Below are positions 30,427 to 38,747 of a stretch of DNA of 44,785 nt, piece after piece. Position 1 is the first letter of the stretch. Each line of letters begins with the position of its first letter. The DNA is taken from contig DATLWR010000124.1 of assembly GCA_035576205.1 (NCBI GenBank), forward strand, positions 1 to 44,785, given 5' to 3'. The notes below the pieces were generated by a model, which saw nothing but the letters and a program-made list of their open reading frames with translations, searched no databases and had not been told where the DNA came from. This stretch comes from DATLWR01 sp035576205. GTDB taxonomy: Bacteria; Pseudomonadota; Zetaproteobacteria; Mariprofundales; Mariprofundaceae. Both the position numbers and the translations under genes were made by a program.

Positions 30427-31832
30427 CACGCCTCTCCCGTCTCGATGCCGTACTTTTCGCACAGATAACGCATCTTGTCCTTGGCGCGATCCCCGAAGCC
30501 CAGCCAGCGGCCGGCGCGCGCCTTGATATGGTTGTTGCGGTCAAGTGCGGTAACCACCAGCCGCCGCTCGAACTCCGCCACAGCCTTCTCGGCATGGATG
30601 CCGCTGTCCGGCAGGCTGGCCAGCCATGCCTGCATCGGATCGTCGACCTCGCCATCCGGCTGCGGACCGGCCAGCGACGGCAACGACACGATCATCGGGC
30701 CGGTTGCCAGCACGGCGGAACGTTCGATGACATTCTCAAGCTCGCGCACGTTGCCCGGCCAGCTGTAGCGGGACATCTGCTCGAGCGCGTCGGGGGAAAA
30801 ACCGTCGATCTGCTTGCCGCATTGCAGCGACTTGCGGATCAGGATGGATCGCGCCAGCAGTTCGAGATCTTCCAGATGCTCGCGCAATGGCGGCACGGTG
30901 ATTTCCACGACATGGATACGGTAGTAGAGATCGTCGCGGAACTGGCCATCCTCCACCTTCTTTTCGATATCCTCACGGGTCGAACAGATCAACCGTACGT
31001 CGGAACGGATAAACGCCTCGCCACCCAGGCGCGAAAACTCGCCATCCAGGGCACGCAGCAGCTTGGCCTGCACGGCAAGCGGCAGACCGGCCACCTCGTC
31101 GAGGAACAGCGTGCCGCCGCTGGCGCGCTCGAACCATCCGAGCTTGCGTTTGACGGCGCCGGCAAAGGCACCCTTCTCGTAGCCGAACAGCTCCGACTCC
31201 AGATGCTCGGCATCCATGGCCGCGCAATTCATGGCGATAAACGGTCCGGACGAACGGTTGCTCTGCGCGTGCAGCCGGCGGGCAACAAGCTCCTTGCCGG
31301 TGCCGGTTTCGCCGCGGATCAGGATGGTCGACGTCGTCGCCGCCACCTGGTCGATCAGCTGCCGCAACTGCTGCATTGGCTGGGAATCACCGAGGATTTC
31401 GGCGTTGACCTGCGCCTCGACCAGACGCTGCAGTTCCTGTTCGCGGATGGCCTGCAGGCGGGTTTCCATCGCCCGATCGATGGTCCCCTTGACCTCGTCG
31501 GGATCGAAGGGCTTACCGAAGAAATCGATGGCGCCGAGCATGCGGGCGCGCGCCGCCAGGGCACGCTCGTCGTGACCGGTCACCACGACCACCGACATAT
31601 CCGGACTTTCGGACATCAGCCGTTCCAGATAGCCCATGCCGATCGCCGGATTGTCGGGTTCCGGCGGCAGAGCCAGATCCAGTACGATCAGATCGACCCG
31701 GTTCTGGTTCAGAACGGCATCCGCCGTTTCGAGATCGCCTGCCTCAAGCACCTGATAGCGGTGCTTGAGCAGCAATTTGAGGTTGAGGCGGTTAATGTCG
31801 TTGTCGTCGACAACCAGAACCGTTCGCTGCAT
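30426..31832 (-). CDS. prsR: Sigma-54-type response regulator resembling PrsR, with GAFAGA loop
   Basis: A 468-residue regulator: receiver (about 1-120, phospho-acceptor Asp52, Lys107), AAA+ domain with Walker A GETGTGKE (174-181) and Walker B TLFLDE (241-246), and a C-terminal helix-turn-helix region (from about 425). The receiver insertion LPPEPDNPAIGMGYLE and the end CEKYGI resemble PrsR of exopolysaccharide/PEP-CTERM systems. The loop that contacts sigma-54, normally GAFTGA, reads GAFAGA at 221-226; loss of Thr usually abolishes activation, so it may act differently. It follows the kinase with a one-base overlap. rpoN itself is present at 40739-42136. The assignment to PrsR is by resemblance only. 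Confidence 0.85.
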   Translation of the reverse strand: MQRTVLVVDDNDINRLNLKLLLKHRYQVLEAGDLETADAVLNQNRVDLIVLDLALPPEPDNPAIGMGYLERLMSESPDMSVVVVTGHDERALAARARMLGAIDFFGKPFDPDEVKGTIDRAMETRLQAIREQELQRLVEAQVNAEILGDSQPMQQLRQLIDQVAATTSTILIRGETGTGKELVARRLHAQSNRSSGPFIAMNCAAMDAEHLESELFGYEKGAFAGAVKRKLGWFERASGGTLFLDEVAGLPLAVQAKLLRALDGEFSRLGGEAFIRSDVRLICSTREDIEKKVEDGQFRDDLYYRIHVVEITVPPLREHLEDLELLARSILIRKSLQCGKQIDGFSPDALEQMSRYSWPGNVRELENVIERSAVLATGPMIVSLPSLAGPQPDGEVDDPMQAWLASLPDSGIHAEKAVAEFERRLVVTALDRNNHIKARAGRWLGFGDRAKDKMRYLCEKYGIETGEA

Positions 31833-33148
31833 TAGCTATTGCCCTCCGTCTGGGTTGCTGCCCCATCTTGCCATGCCGGCAGACGCACGATGAAGGTGCA
31901 ACCTTTCCCCACGCCAGCACTTTCGGCTGCAATCGTTCCACCATGCGCCAGGATAATGCGCCGGCTCAGGTACAGGCCGACGCCAAGGCCGCTCGGCTTG
32001 TTGGTACCGAACAGGCGGAACAGCCGGTGCTTCAGAAAATCCGGATCGATACCCTGCCCTGTATCGCTTACCCGCACCTCGATCCACTCGCCCTCATCCC
32101 GCACGAGGCTTGCCGCCACCGTCAGCACTCCCTTGCCCTGCATGGCCTGCACGGCATTGTCGTAAAGGTTGTCGAAAACGCCGCGCAGCAATTCACTGTC
32201 GCCGGAAGCGGGCGGCAGCGGCGGGATCTTGCGACCCACCTTGACCCCCTCCGGCCACAGGCGATCGCGAATGCTGATGCCCAGCAGCGAAACCATATCC
32301 AGCGGCGCCAGCGCCGGATGCAGGGGTGCCCTGGGATCGCTCAGGCGCTGCATCAGCATCTGCATGCGGCCGGTCACCTTGCGAATGGCACTGACCAGCC
32401 GCTGCAGATCCTCCTTGTCGAGCTCGCCGGATTCGATGTGATGGGCAAGAAAGGCCAGATCGTGCAGGCGGTTTTTCAGATCGTGCGAATGCAACTGCTG
32501 GGTGACGCGGGAGAGCGAATCGAGCCTGGCCGCCTCGGCCTGCTGGTGGGTCAGGCGTGCATGCTCGAGACTCATGGCGGCGAATCGGGCCAGGCTCTGC
32601 AGACCTGCCAGTTCCTCGGGATCAGTCGGCCAGCCGTCGCGGCGCGGCCCGAAACTGAGAAAAGCCTCGCCGCTGCCACGCGGTAGCGGCAGCCGCAATT
32701 CATAGCCATTTTTCGGCATGTTGCCATCCGGTACCGGCGCATTCTCCGGAAACACATGCAGGCGCCCTTCCGGCAGGCTGCGCTCATCGAGCGCCACATA
32801 GCGCCTGAGGCTCACCTTGCAGATGCGCTCCAGGAGGGCCGGCTCGATATCCTGGACCGGCAGTTGCGCCAGATCGCCCGCTCCCAGATGGCGGATCGCC
32901 GCCAGCGAGTCGATATGCTGGCGGAAAAAGAGATTGTCCAGCCAGCGTTGCAATGCCTGCGCCAGCGGCGCGAATCCGAACGCCGCACTGATGGCGGCCA
33001 GCACCATGGCCCAGACGGAAACCGGATGGCCGGTCAGCCAGTACAGCAGCGACTCGGCCACCATCAGGACGAGCACGAACACCGCCATTGCGGCGACCGT
33101 CGCCGCAAAATAGGCAAAGGAATGCAGCAGCCGCCGCAATATGAGCAT
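31832..33148 (-). CDS. prsK: PrsK-like sensor histidine kinase
   Basis: A 438-residue kinase with membrane helices near the N-terminus (about residues 9-33 and 43-60), a GAF-like central domain (about 95-215), an unusual H-box HSHDLKNRLHDLAF near residue 222, and an ATPase domain with N-box DNLYDNAVQAM, DTGQGID and GLGVGLYLSRRI. The HDLKN H-box and the arrangement resemble PrsK, the partner of PrsR. No PEP-CTERM, exosortase or capsule genes lie in the window, so the link to exopolysaccharide is by family resemblance only. The start at 33148 has no clear ribosome site; a GTG at 33163 is an alternative. It lies 25 bases from the dapA stop. Confidence 0.82.
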   Translation of the reverse strand: MLILRRLLHSFAYFAATVAAMAVFVLVLMVAESLLYWLTGHPVSVWAMVLAAISAAFGFAPLAQALQRWLDNLFFRQHIDSLAAIRHLGAGDLAQLPVQDIEPALLERICKVSLRRYVALDERSLPEGRLHVFPENAPVPDGNMPKNGYELRLPLPRGSGEAFLSFGPRRDGWPTDPEELAGLQSLARFAAMSLEHARLTHQQAEAARLDSLSRVTQQLHSHDLKNRLHDLAFLAHHIESGELDKEDLQRLVSAIRKVTGRMQMLMQRLSDPRAPLHPALAPLDMVSLLGISIRDRLWPEGVKVGRKIPPLPPASGDSELLRGVFDNLYDNAVQAMQGKGVLTVAASLVRDEGEWIEVRVSDTGQGIDPDFLKHRLFRLFGTNKPSGLGVGLYLSRRIILAHGGTIAAESAGVGKGCTFIVRLPAWQDGAATQTEGNS

Positions 33149-33173
33149 AGGGCTGCGGATCACGGACGATGCT

Positions 33174-34076
33174 TCAGTCGGCGACAATCTCCAACCGCTC
33201 GACACCGGAATCGAAGCGGCGCATGACCGCTTTCAGGCGTGCCAACACCTCGCCCTCAAGCGGCGTCAGCGGCAGGCGCAGGCGGTTCGGCATCCAGCCG
33301 AGCAGATAACAGGCCGCCTTGACCGGCATCGGGTTGGACTGGATGAACATCATCTCGTTGAGCTCCCGCATGGCGAACTGGGCCTGCCGCGCTGCCTCGA
33401 TGGAACCAGACAGCATCGCGTCGGTCAGCTCGCGCATGGTGCGGGGAGCAATGTTCGACACCACCGAGATCACGCCCTTGCCGCCCAGAGCCATGAATGG
33501 CAATACCGACGCATCGTCGCCGGAATAGAATTCCAGCAGGCCGGCGGAGAGCTCCATGGCATGCACCAGCTGTTCCATGTTGCCGGTGGCATCCTTGATG
33601 CCGACGATATTGGGAATTTCCGACAGCCGGCCGATGGTTTGCGGCAGGATGTTCGACGCCGTCCGGCCCGGCACGTTGTAGATCAGGATCGGCAGGTGCA
33701 CGGCTTCGGCGACGGCACGGTAATGCAGGTAGATGCCTTCCTGGGTCGGCTTGTTGTAGTAGGGCGAGATCAGCAGCGCCGCATCGGCACCAAGCTGCTT
33801 GGCTGCCTGCGTCAGCTCGATCGATTCGGTCGTGTTGTTGCTGCCGGTCCCGGCGATGACTGGCACGCGTCCGTTCGCCTGCTCGACGGTGATGCGGATG
33901 ACCTCGACATGCTCCTCGAAGCTGAGCGTGGCCGCCTCACCGGTCGTGCCGGCCGGCACCAGTCCTTCAACTCCGGCCTCGATCTGGCGCTCCACGTGCG
34001 CCCGCAAGGCCTCTTCGTCGATCTTACCCTGATTGTCGAATGGGGTGACCAGCGCGGTCATTGTCCCGTGGAACAT
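33174..34076 (-). CDS. dapA: 4-hydroxy-tetrahydrodipicolinate synthase DapA
   Basis: Condenses pyruvate with aspartate semialdehyde, the first step committed to lysine and meso-diaminopimelate. The 300-residue TIM-barrel enzyme has Thr44/Thr45 in PAGTTGE, Tyr133 in YNVPGRT and the Schiff-base Lys161 in GIKDATG. The ATG at 34076 follows GGAGG. It lies between the Dabb-domain gene and the kinase on the same strand, so it may share a transcript with bioB upstream, although a 70-base gap could hold its own promoter. Confidence 0.97.
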   Translation of the reverse strand: MFHGTMTALVTPFDNQGKIDEEALRAHVERQIEAGVEGLVPAGTTGEAATLSFEEHVEVIRITVEQANGRVPVIAGTGSNNTTESIELTQAAKQLGADAALLISPYYNKPTQEGIYLHYRAVAEAVHLPILIYNVPGRTASNILPQTIGRLSEIPNIVGIKDATGNMEQLVHAMELSAGLLEFYSGDDASVLPFMALGGKGVISVVSNIAPRTMRELTDAMLSGSIEAARQAQFAMRELNEMMFIQSNPMPVKAACYLLGWMPNRLRLPLTPLEGEVLARLKAVMRRFDSGVERLEIVAD

Positions 34077-34146
34077 GCGAACCTCCGAATGCAGCAACTA
34101 TAGCCGCTTCGGCGCCGGGAGAAAGGGTGCTGCGTCCAGTGACCGG

Positions 34147-34449
34147 TCAGGCGTCGTAATCGACCGCCACTCGACTGGCCGCGAACTCGCGCACCAGCGG
34201 CACCACAGCCTGGTGCTCAGGATGCTGCTGGTAGACCTCCAGTGCTGCGCGGCTCTCCAGTTCGGAGTAGAGCACCACGTCGTAAGAGGTTTCGGCCTGC
34301 ACGAAATCGATACCGACCTCCAGATGCAGCAGCCCCGGAATCCTGCCGTTCAACGCTTCCAGCCGCTGTTTCAGCTGCTGCGCCTGCGCGGCCTTCAGGC
34401 CGGCATCCGCCTGCTCCTTCAGCTTCCACATCACCACATGCTTGATCAC
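34147..34449 (-). CDS. Dabb (stress-responsive alpha/beta barrel) domain protein
   Basis: A 100-residue ferredoxin-like dimer protein. It opens VIKHVVMWKLKE and contains PGLLHLEVGIDF and SYDVVLYSELESRAAL, all typical of the Dabb fold. The best start is GTG at 34449, with GAGGAGG five bases upstream. Members of this family include dimeric enzymes and unknown stress proteins; no catalytic residue can be assigned. It follows bioB by ten bases, so the two are co-transcribed. Confidence 0.9.
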   Translation of the reverse strand: MIKHVVMWKLKEQADAGLKAAQAQQLKQRLEALNGRIPGLLHLEVGIDFVQAETSYDVVLYSELESRAALEVYQQHPEHQAVVPLVREFAASRVAVDYDA

Positions 34450-34459
34450 GCGTGCCTCC

Positions 34460-35434
34460 TCAGGCATTGGCCATGCGGCGCGAGGAGGGTGTCGGCTTCT
34501 CTTCGGGACGAATGCCCAGCCTGGCGAACAGCGCCTGATCCTGCTCCGCCTCCTTATTGCCGGCGGTCAGCAGCTTCTCGCCATAGAAGATGGAGTTGGC
34601 GCCAGCCAGGAAACAGAGCGCCTGCATCTCCTCGCTCATCGCCTCGCGGCCGGCGGAGAGGCGCACGTAGGAACCCGGCATGGTGATGCGGCTAACGGCG
34701 ATGGTGCGGATGAACTCGAAGTTGTCGAGGTCGTCCAGCTTCTCCATCGGAGTTCCCTTGATGCGAATCAGCATATTGATCGGCACCGACTCGGGATGCG
34801 GCTGCATGCGGGCCAGCTGTGCCACCAGACCGGCACGATGCCGGCGGGATTCGCCCATGCCGACGATGCCGCCGCAGCAGACGCTCATACCCTCGGCACG
34901 CACGTGCTTCAGCGTATCCAGGCGATCCTGGTAGGTGCGCGTGGAGATGATCTCCTTGTAGTACTCCGGATCGGTATCGAGATTGTGGTTGTAGTAATCG
35001 AGCCCAGCCTCTTTCAGCCTGTTAGCCTGTTCGGCGGTGAGCATGCCAAGTGTCGCGCACGCCTCCATGTCCATCGACTTCACCTCGCGGATCATCTCCA
35101 GCACCATGTCGAAGGCACGCCCCTTCGGCTCACGCCAGGCCGCGCCCATGCAGAAGCGGGTGGCTCCCTTCTCCTTGGCGGCACGGGCGGCCTGCATCAC
35201 CTCTTCCTTGGCCATCAGCAGCTCGCGCTCGACATCGGTGTTGTAGCGGGCGCTCTGCGGGCAGTATTTGCAATCCTCCGGGCAGCCGCCGGTCTTGATG
35301 GAGAGCAGTGTGGAGAGCTGTACCGCGTTGGCGTCGAAATGGGCGCGATGCGCCTGCTGGGCGCGGAACATCAGGTCGTTGAACGGCAGCTCGAACAACT
35401 GCTCGATCTCGTCGACGGTCCAGTCATATCGCAT
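34460..35434 (-). CDS. bioB: Biotin synthase BioB
   Basis: A radical SAM enzyme that inserts sulfur into dethiobiotin. The 324-residue protein has the SAM [4Fe-4S] ligands in CPEDCKYC (C51, C55, C58), the second-cluster cysteines in RFCMGAAWR and SVCCGG, and the conserved YYNHNLDT. The end carries a short tail (TPSSRRMANA). It is remote from the bioFHCD cluster and is preceded by a candidate promoter and BirA-like operator in the 68 bases after ptsI, so it appears to be controlled separately. Confidence 0.97.
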   Translation of the reverse strand: MRYDWTVDEIEQLFELPFNDLMFRAQQAHRAHFDANAVQLSTLLSIKTGGCPEDCKYCPQSARYNTDVERELLMAKEEVMQAARAAKEKGATRFCMGAAWREPKGRAFDMVLEMIREVKSMDMEACATLGMLTAEQANRLKEAGLDYYNHNLDTDPEYYKEIISTRTYQDRLDTLKHVRAEGMSVCCGGIVGMGESRRHRAGLVAQLARMQPHPESVPINMLIRIKGTPMEKLDDLDNFEFIRTIAVSRITMPGSYVRLSAGREAMSEEMQALCFLAGANSIFYGEKLLTAGNKEAEQDQALFARLGIRPEEKPTPSSRRMANA

Positions 35435-35448
35435 GGGGATGGCCTCCG

Positions 35449-35476
35449 GTTAACCAATTGGCGGCGAAGGGTAAAC
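35449..35476. promoter_or_regulatory. Candidate BirA operator overlapping the bioB promoter
   Basis: GTTAACC at 35449-35455 and GGTAAAC at 35470-35476 form an inverted pair (six of seven) separated by 14 bases, the spacing of BirA boxes (TTGTTAACC/GGTTAACAA-type). A -35 TTGCCC (35496 down to 35491) and a weak -10 TACCCT (35473 down to 35468), 17 bases apart, overlap it on the minus strand. A 7-bp hairpin at 35476-35492 may end the ptsI message. Confidence 0.4.
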
Positions 35477-35502
35477 CGAACCGGCGGTTCGGGCAAAAGG
35501 AA

Positions 35503-37170
35503 TCAGGTTTCCGGCCGGTAGTTCAGGCGGCTGAGCTGGCGCCGCACCTTCAGAATGCGGTTCAGGCTCATGGAAAGCGAATCCATGCCCATGTTCAGGA
35601 AGGTTTCGGTCCATTCCGGTTCGCCGGCCAGCTCACCGCAGACGCTGACGGGAATGCCCGTCTTCTTCGCCGCCCGGGCGGTGCGCCGCAGCATCTCCAG
35701 TACCGCCGGGTGCGTCGGCCGGTAGATGCTGCTGACCTCCTCGTCGGAACGATCCACCGCCAGCGTATACTGGATCAGGTCGTTGGTGCCGACGGAGAAG
35801 AAATCGCAGACCTTGGCCAGATCGTCGGCGATCATCACCGCGGCCGGCACCTCGATCATCGCGCCGACCGCAACATTCGAGCGGATACCGAGCTCCTGCA
35901 TGCAGCGCTCGGTCCATTCCCGGACCTGCTCGACCTCCTCGAGGCCTATCACCATCGGGATCAGGATGTTCACCGGCCCCTCGGCGGCGGCCCGGACCAG
36001 TGCCCTGAGCTGCGCCCTGAGCGCTTCCGGCCAGCGCAGCAGCAGCCGCACGCCGCGCAACCCCATCGCCGGGTTGTCGCCGGCATATTCGTGGCCGGCC
36101 AGCGCACCGTACAGCTCCGGCTTGTCGCCACCGATGTCCAGCAGACGCAGCGTCACTGTCTGGCCGCCCATGCCGCGCACGATCTGCACATAATGCTCGT
36201 ACTGCCGCTCTTCGGTGGGAATCTGCGGCTCGTTCATGAACAGGAATTCCGTACGGTAAAGGCCGACACCATTGGCGCCGACCCGGTGGGCCAGCTCGAT
36301 CTCCTCCAGGAATTCCATATTGGCCATCAGCTGCATCGGATGCCCGTCGGCGCTGACAGAGGGCTTGTCGGCATAGGTCAAAAGATCGTCGTAGAAGACC
36401 GAGATGGCTTTCGAGAATTTCCGGTAGCGCGCCTGTTCGGCGGCCTCGGGATTGAGGATCCAGATGCCCCGTTCGGCATCCAGAATCAGCGTGTCGCCAT
36501 CCTCGACAGCGCCCAGAATGCCGGCGGCACCGACCAGCGCCGGCATGCCGATGCCACGCGCCACGATAATGTTGTGCGCATCCACGCCGCCCTGTTCGGT
36601 CACGATACCGGCAATACCCTTGCGCCACAGGCCGACGACATCGGCAGCGGAAAAATCCTCGGCGGCCAGAATGACAGGCCCCTCGCCATCCACCACCTCC
36701 GGATGCACCCGGCTGCCCATCAGATGCCGCAGGATACGGACGCCCGCCTGCTCGACATCCGCCTTGCGCTCCCGCAGATAACCATCCTCGATGCTGTCGA
36801 AGACCGCCTTGATCGCATCCATCTGCTGGCGCAGTGCCCATTCGGCGTTGATGCACTGCTCGCGAATCCAGACCACCGTCCGGCCGATGAGTTCCGGGTC
36901 ATTGAGCAGCATGCGGTGCGCATCGAGGATCATCATCGGATCCGTCGCCCCGGCCTTCTCGAGATGCTCGCGCTCCACATCCATCTCGACGATGGCGGCC
37001 TCCACCGCCGCCAAGAGACGCATCACCTCGCCCTCGACCTGCGCGAACTCCACATTCAGCTCGGGAATCGGCAGGCGACCGCGCAACAGCTTCTGGACGC
37101 GGCCGATCACGATGCCGGAACTGGAGGCGATCGCGCGCCCCTGCTGCCGGAACGACAGCTGCGAGGTCAT
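35503..37170 (-). CDS. ptsI: Phosphoenolpyruvate-protein phosphotransferase (PTS enzyme I)
   Basis: Takes the phosphoryl group from PEP and passes it to HPr. The 555-residue protein has the N-terminal HPr-binding helices, then the phospho-histidine domain and the C-terminal PEP barrel with NPAMGLRGVRLLL, GTNDLIQYTLAVDR and Cys in SVCGELAGEP. There is no N-terminal GAF domain, so it is EI proper and not PtsP. The active-site block reads GGVDAHNIIVAR with His199; the usual form is GGxTSHxAIxAR, so the residues around the His are unusual. It overlaps ptsH by four bases and is last in the rpoN-ptsI operon. Confidence 0.93.
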   Translation of the reverse strand: MTSQLSFRQQGRAIASSSGIVIGRVQKLLRGRLPIPELNVEFAQVEGEVMRLLAAVEAAIVEMDVEREHLEKAGATDPMMILDAHRMLLNDPELIGRTVVWIREQCINAEWALRQQMDAIKAVFDSIEDGYLRERKADVEQAGVRILRHLMGSRVHPEVVDGEGPVILAAEDFSAADVVGLWRKGIAGIVTEQGGVDAHNIIVARGIGMPALVGAAGILGAVEDGDTLILDAERGIWILNPEAAEQARYRKFSKAISVFYDDLLTYADKPSVSADGHPMQLMANMEFLEEIELAHRVGANGVGLYRTEFLFMNEPQIPTEERQYEHYVQIVRGMGGQTVTLRLLDIGGDKPELYGALAGHEYAGDNPAMGLRGVRLLLRWPEALRAQLRALVRAAAEGPVNILIPMVIGLEEVEQVREWTERCMQELGIRSNVAVGAMIEVPAAVMIADDLAKVCDFFSVGTNDLIQYTLAVDRSDEEVSSIYRPTHPAVLEMLRRTARAAKKTGIPVSVCGELAGEPEWTETFLNMGMDSLSMSLNRILKVRRQLSRLNYRPET

Positions 37171-37436
37171 TCGTCTTCCCCGAAACGTTCGTTCACCAGC
37201 TTCTCCAGCGCATCCAGCGCCTCGTCGGCATCCTCGCCATCGACCCGCAGGGTCAGCTCCGTGCCCTTGGAGGCAGCCAGCATCATGATGCCCATGATGC
37301 TCTTGCCGTTGACTTCGATGTCATCCTTGACGAGCGATACCGAACTGCCGAAACGCGTCGCCAGCGTGGCGAACTTGGCCGAGGCGCGGGCATGCAGCCC
37401 GAGCTTGTTGCGGATGCGCACGAGACGCTCAGGCAT
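37167..37436 (-). CDS. ptsH: Phosphocarrier protein HPr
   Basis: An 89-residue phosphocarrier. His15 in GLHARAS receives phosphate from EI; Ser46 in GKSIMGIMML is the target of HPr kinase, which is encoded in the same operon. Both sites are intact, so dual control of HPr is expected. The start overlaps the end of the upstream EIIA gene by eight bases. Confidence 0.97.
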   Translation of the reverse strand: MPERLVRIRNKLGLHARASAKFATLATRFGSSVSLVKDDIEVNGKSIMGIMMLAASKGTELTLRVDGEDADEALDALEKLVNERFGEDE

Positions 37437-37857
37437 CGGCGCCCCCGCCGGCCGATACGGTCCCCATCAGGCCCGTGGCATGGCACATGTACTTGCGGCC
37501 CGCCTCGATCAGCTGTTCGGTCAACCGGTCGAGGTTATGGATCGACTGCCGCAAATAGGCCGCCTTGATCGCCAGCGGCAGGTTGATGCCCGAGATCAGT
37601 TCCACCCGGCCGGGGCGCACGCAGGCAATCGCCACGTTGCAGGGGGTGCCGCCGAACATGTCGGCCAGTATCAGCACTCCCTCGCCGACATCGCACTGCG
37701 CCACCGCTGACTCCAGTTGCTGTCGCAACGCATCCACGTCCCGGTCGGCCAGCACGTCGATGGTCTGCATCAGCGGCTGGCCGCCCACGACATGCTCGAC
37801 CGCTGCCCGCATCTCGCTGGCAATACGCTCATGGCCGATCAATACGATCCCGATCAT
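37429..37857 (-). CDS. PTS EIIA component, mannose family, without permease
   Basis: A 142-residue EIIA-Man domain with active His9 in GIVLIGHERIA and the conserved DMFGGTPCNVA near residue 72. It has no fused EIIB, and no EIIB, EIIC or EIID gene is nearby, so it is unlikely to drive sugar uptake here; in betaproteobacteria-type clusters such a protein is taken as regulatory. The family usually has VTHG around the His; here it is IGHE. The C-terminal tail is Gly-rich. It overlaps rapZ (ATGA) and ptsH. Confidence 0.9.
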   Translation of the reverse strand: MIGIVLIGHERIASEMRAAVEHVVGGQPLMQTIDVLADRDVDALRQQLESAVAQCDVGEGVLILADMFGGTPCNVAIACVRPGRVELISGINLPLAIKAAYLRQSIHNLDRLTEQLIEAGRKYMCHATGLMGTVSAGGGADA

Positions 37858-38741
37858 GACTTGCCTCCCTGACTGGCTACGGCTGCGCCTTCGATCACGA
37901 GGTCCAGTTCCCGGTGCCGGATAGCCGGCTCCGACAATCCCTGCCGCCTGAGCCAGTCGGCCAGCCGCTCGGCAAGGTAGACCGATCGGTGCCGCCCGCC
38001 CGTGCAACCGAAAGCCAGCGTAAAGTATTGCTTACGCTCGCGCACCATTTTCGGCCAGGCGAACTCCAGCCAGCGGGCAACCCATGCTTCGGCCTCCTGC
38101 ATCTCCGGGCTGGCCGCGAAAAAATCGATGACCGGCTGGTCGCGACCGGTGAACGGCGCCAGCTCCGGCTGGTAATGCGGATTGGGCAGGAAGCGTACAT
38201 CGATCACCATGTCCGCATCAGCGGGGATACCGTGCAGATAGCTGAACGACATCAGCGTGCAACGCATGCCGCTGCGTGTCTCCGCCTGCCGGCGCCAGAA
38301 GTTCTCGACCCGCTCGGCCAGCTCGTACGGGCTCAGACTGCTGGTATCGAGCACCATGTCGGCGCGTTCGCGCACTGCGCTCAGCGCCTCGCGCTCACCC
38401 TGAATCGCCTGCATCAGATCAGCGGTCGGGGCAAACGGATGCCGCCGCTTCAGCGACGAGAAGCGCCGTTGCAGCACGACATCGTTCGCCTCGACGAACA
38501 AGAGACGCCAGTCGGTATCGGAAAGCAACACCGCTTCGATCGCCTCGTGCAGCGCGGCGGGATTCGAGCTGCTGCGCGCATCGATGCAGACGGCCGCCGG
38601 CTGCTTGCGCAGTCGCATCTGCGCAGCCCAGTCGCGCAGCATCTCCAGCGGCAAATTGTCGGTGCAGAAGAAACCGGCATCCTCGAGTACGTGCAGCACC
38701 GTGCTCTTGCCTGCTCCCGAAAGTCCGCTGATCAGCAGCAT
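37854..38741 (-). CDS. rapZ: RNase adapter RapZ family nucleotide-binding protein
   Basis: In enterobacteria RapZ binds the small RNA GlmZ and RNase E and senses glucosamine-6-phosphate. The 295-residue protein starts with Walker A GLSGAGKS at 6-13, has DNLP and a second-half domain with MSFSYLHGIPADADMVIDVRFLPNP and CTGGRHRS. It is between hprK and the EIIA gene, the usual place in proteobacterial rpoN clusters. Whether the RNA role is conserved here is unknown. Confidence 0.95.
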   Translation of the reverse strand: MLLISGLSGAGKSTVLHVLEDAGFFCTDNLPLEMLRDWAAQMRLRKQPAAVCIDARSSSNPAALHEAIEAVLLSDTDWRLLFVEANDVVLQRRFSSLKRRHPFAPTADLMQAIQGEREALSAVRERADMVLDTSSLSPYELAERVENFWRRQAETRSGMRCTLMSFSYLHGIPADADMVIDVRFLPNPHYQPELAPFTGRDQPVIDFFAASPEMQEAEAWVARWLEFAWPKMVRERKQYFTLAFGCTGGRHRSVYLAERLADWLRRQGLSEPAIRHRELDLVIEGAAVASQGGKS

Positions 38742-38747
38742 GCCCGC

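Noticed and set aside
35458..37710. 750-codon plus-strand frame opposite ptsI
   Set aside because: Product is His/Asp/Arg-rich with no domain; it is the antisense shadow of ptsI, ptsH and the EIIA gene.
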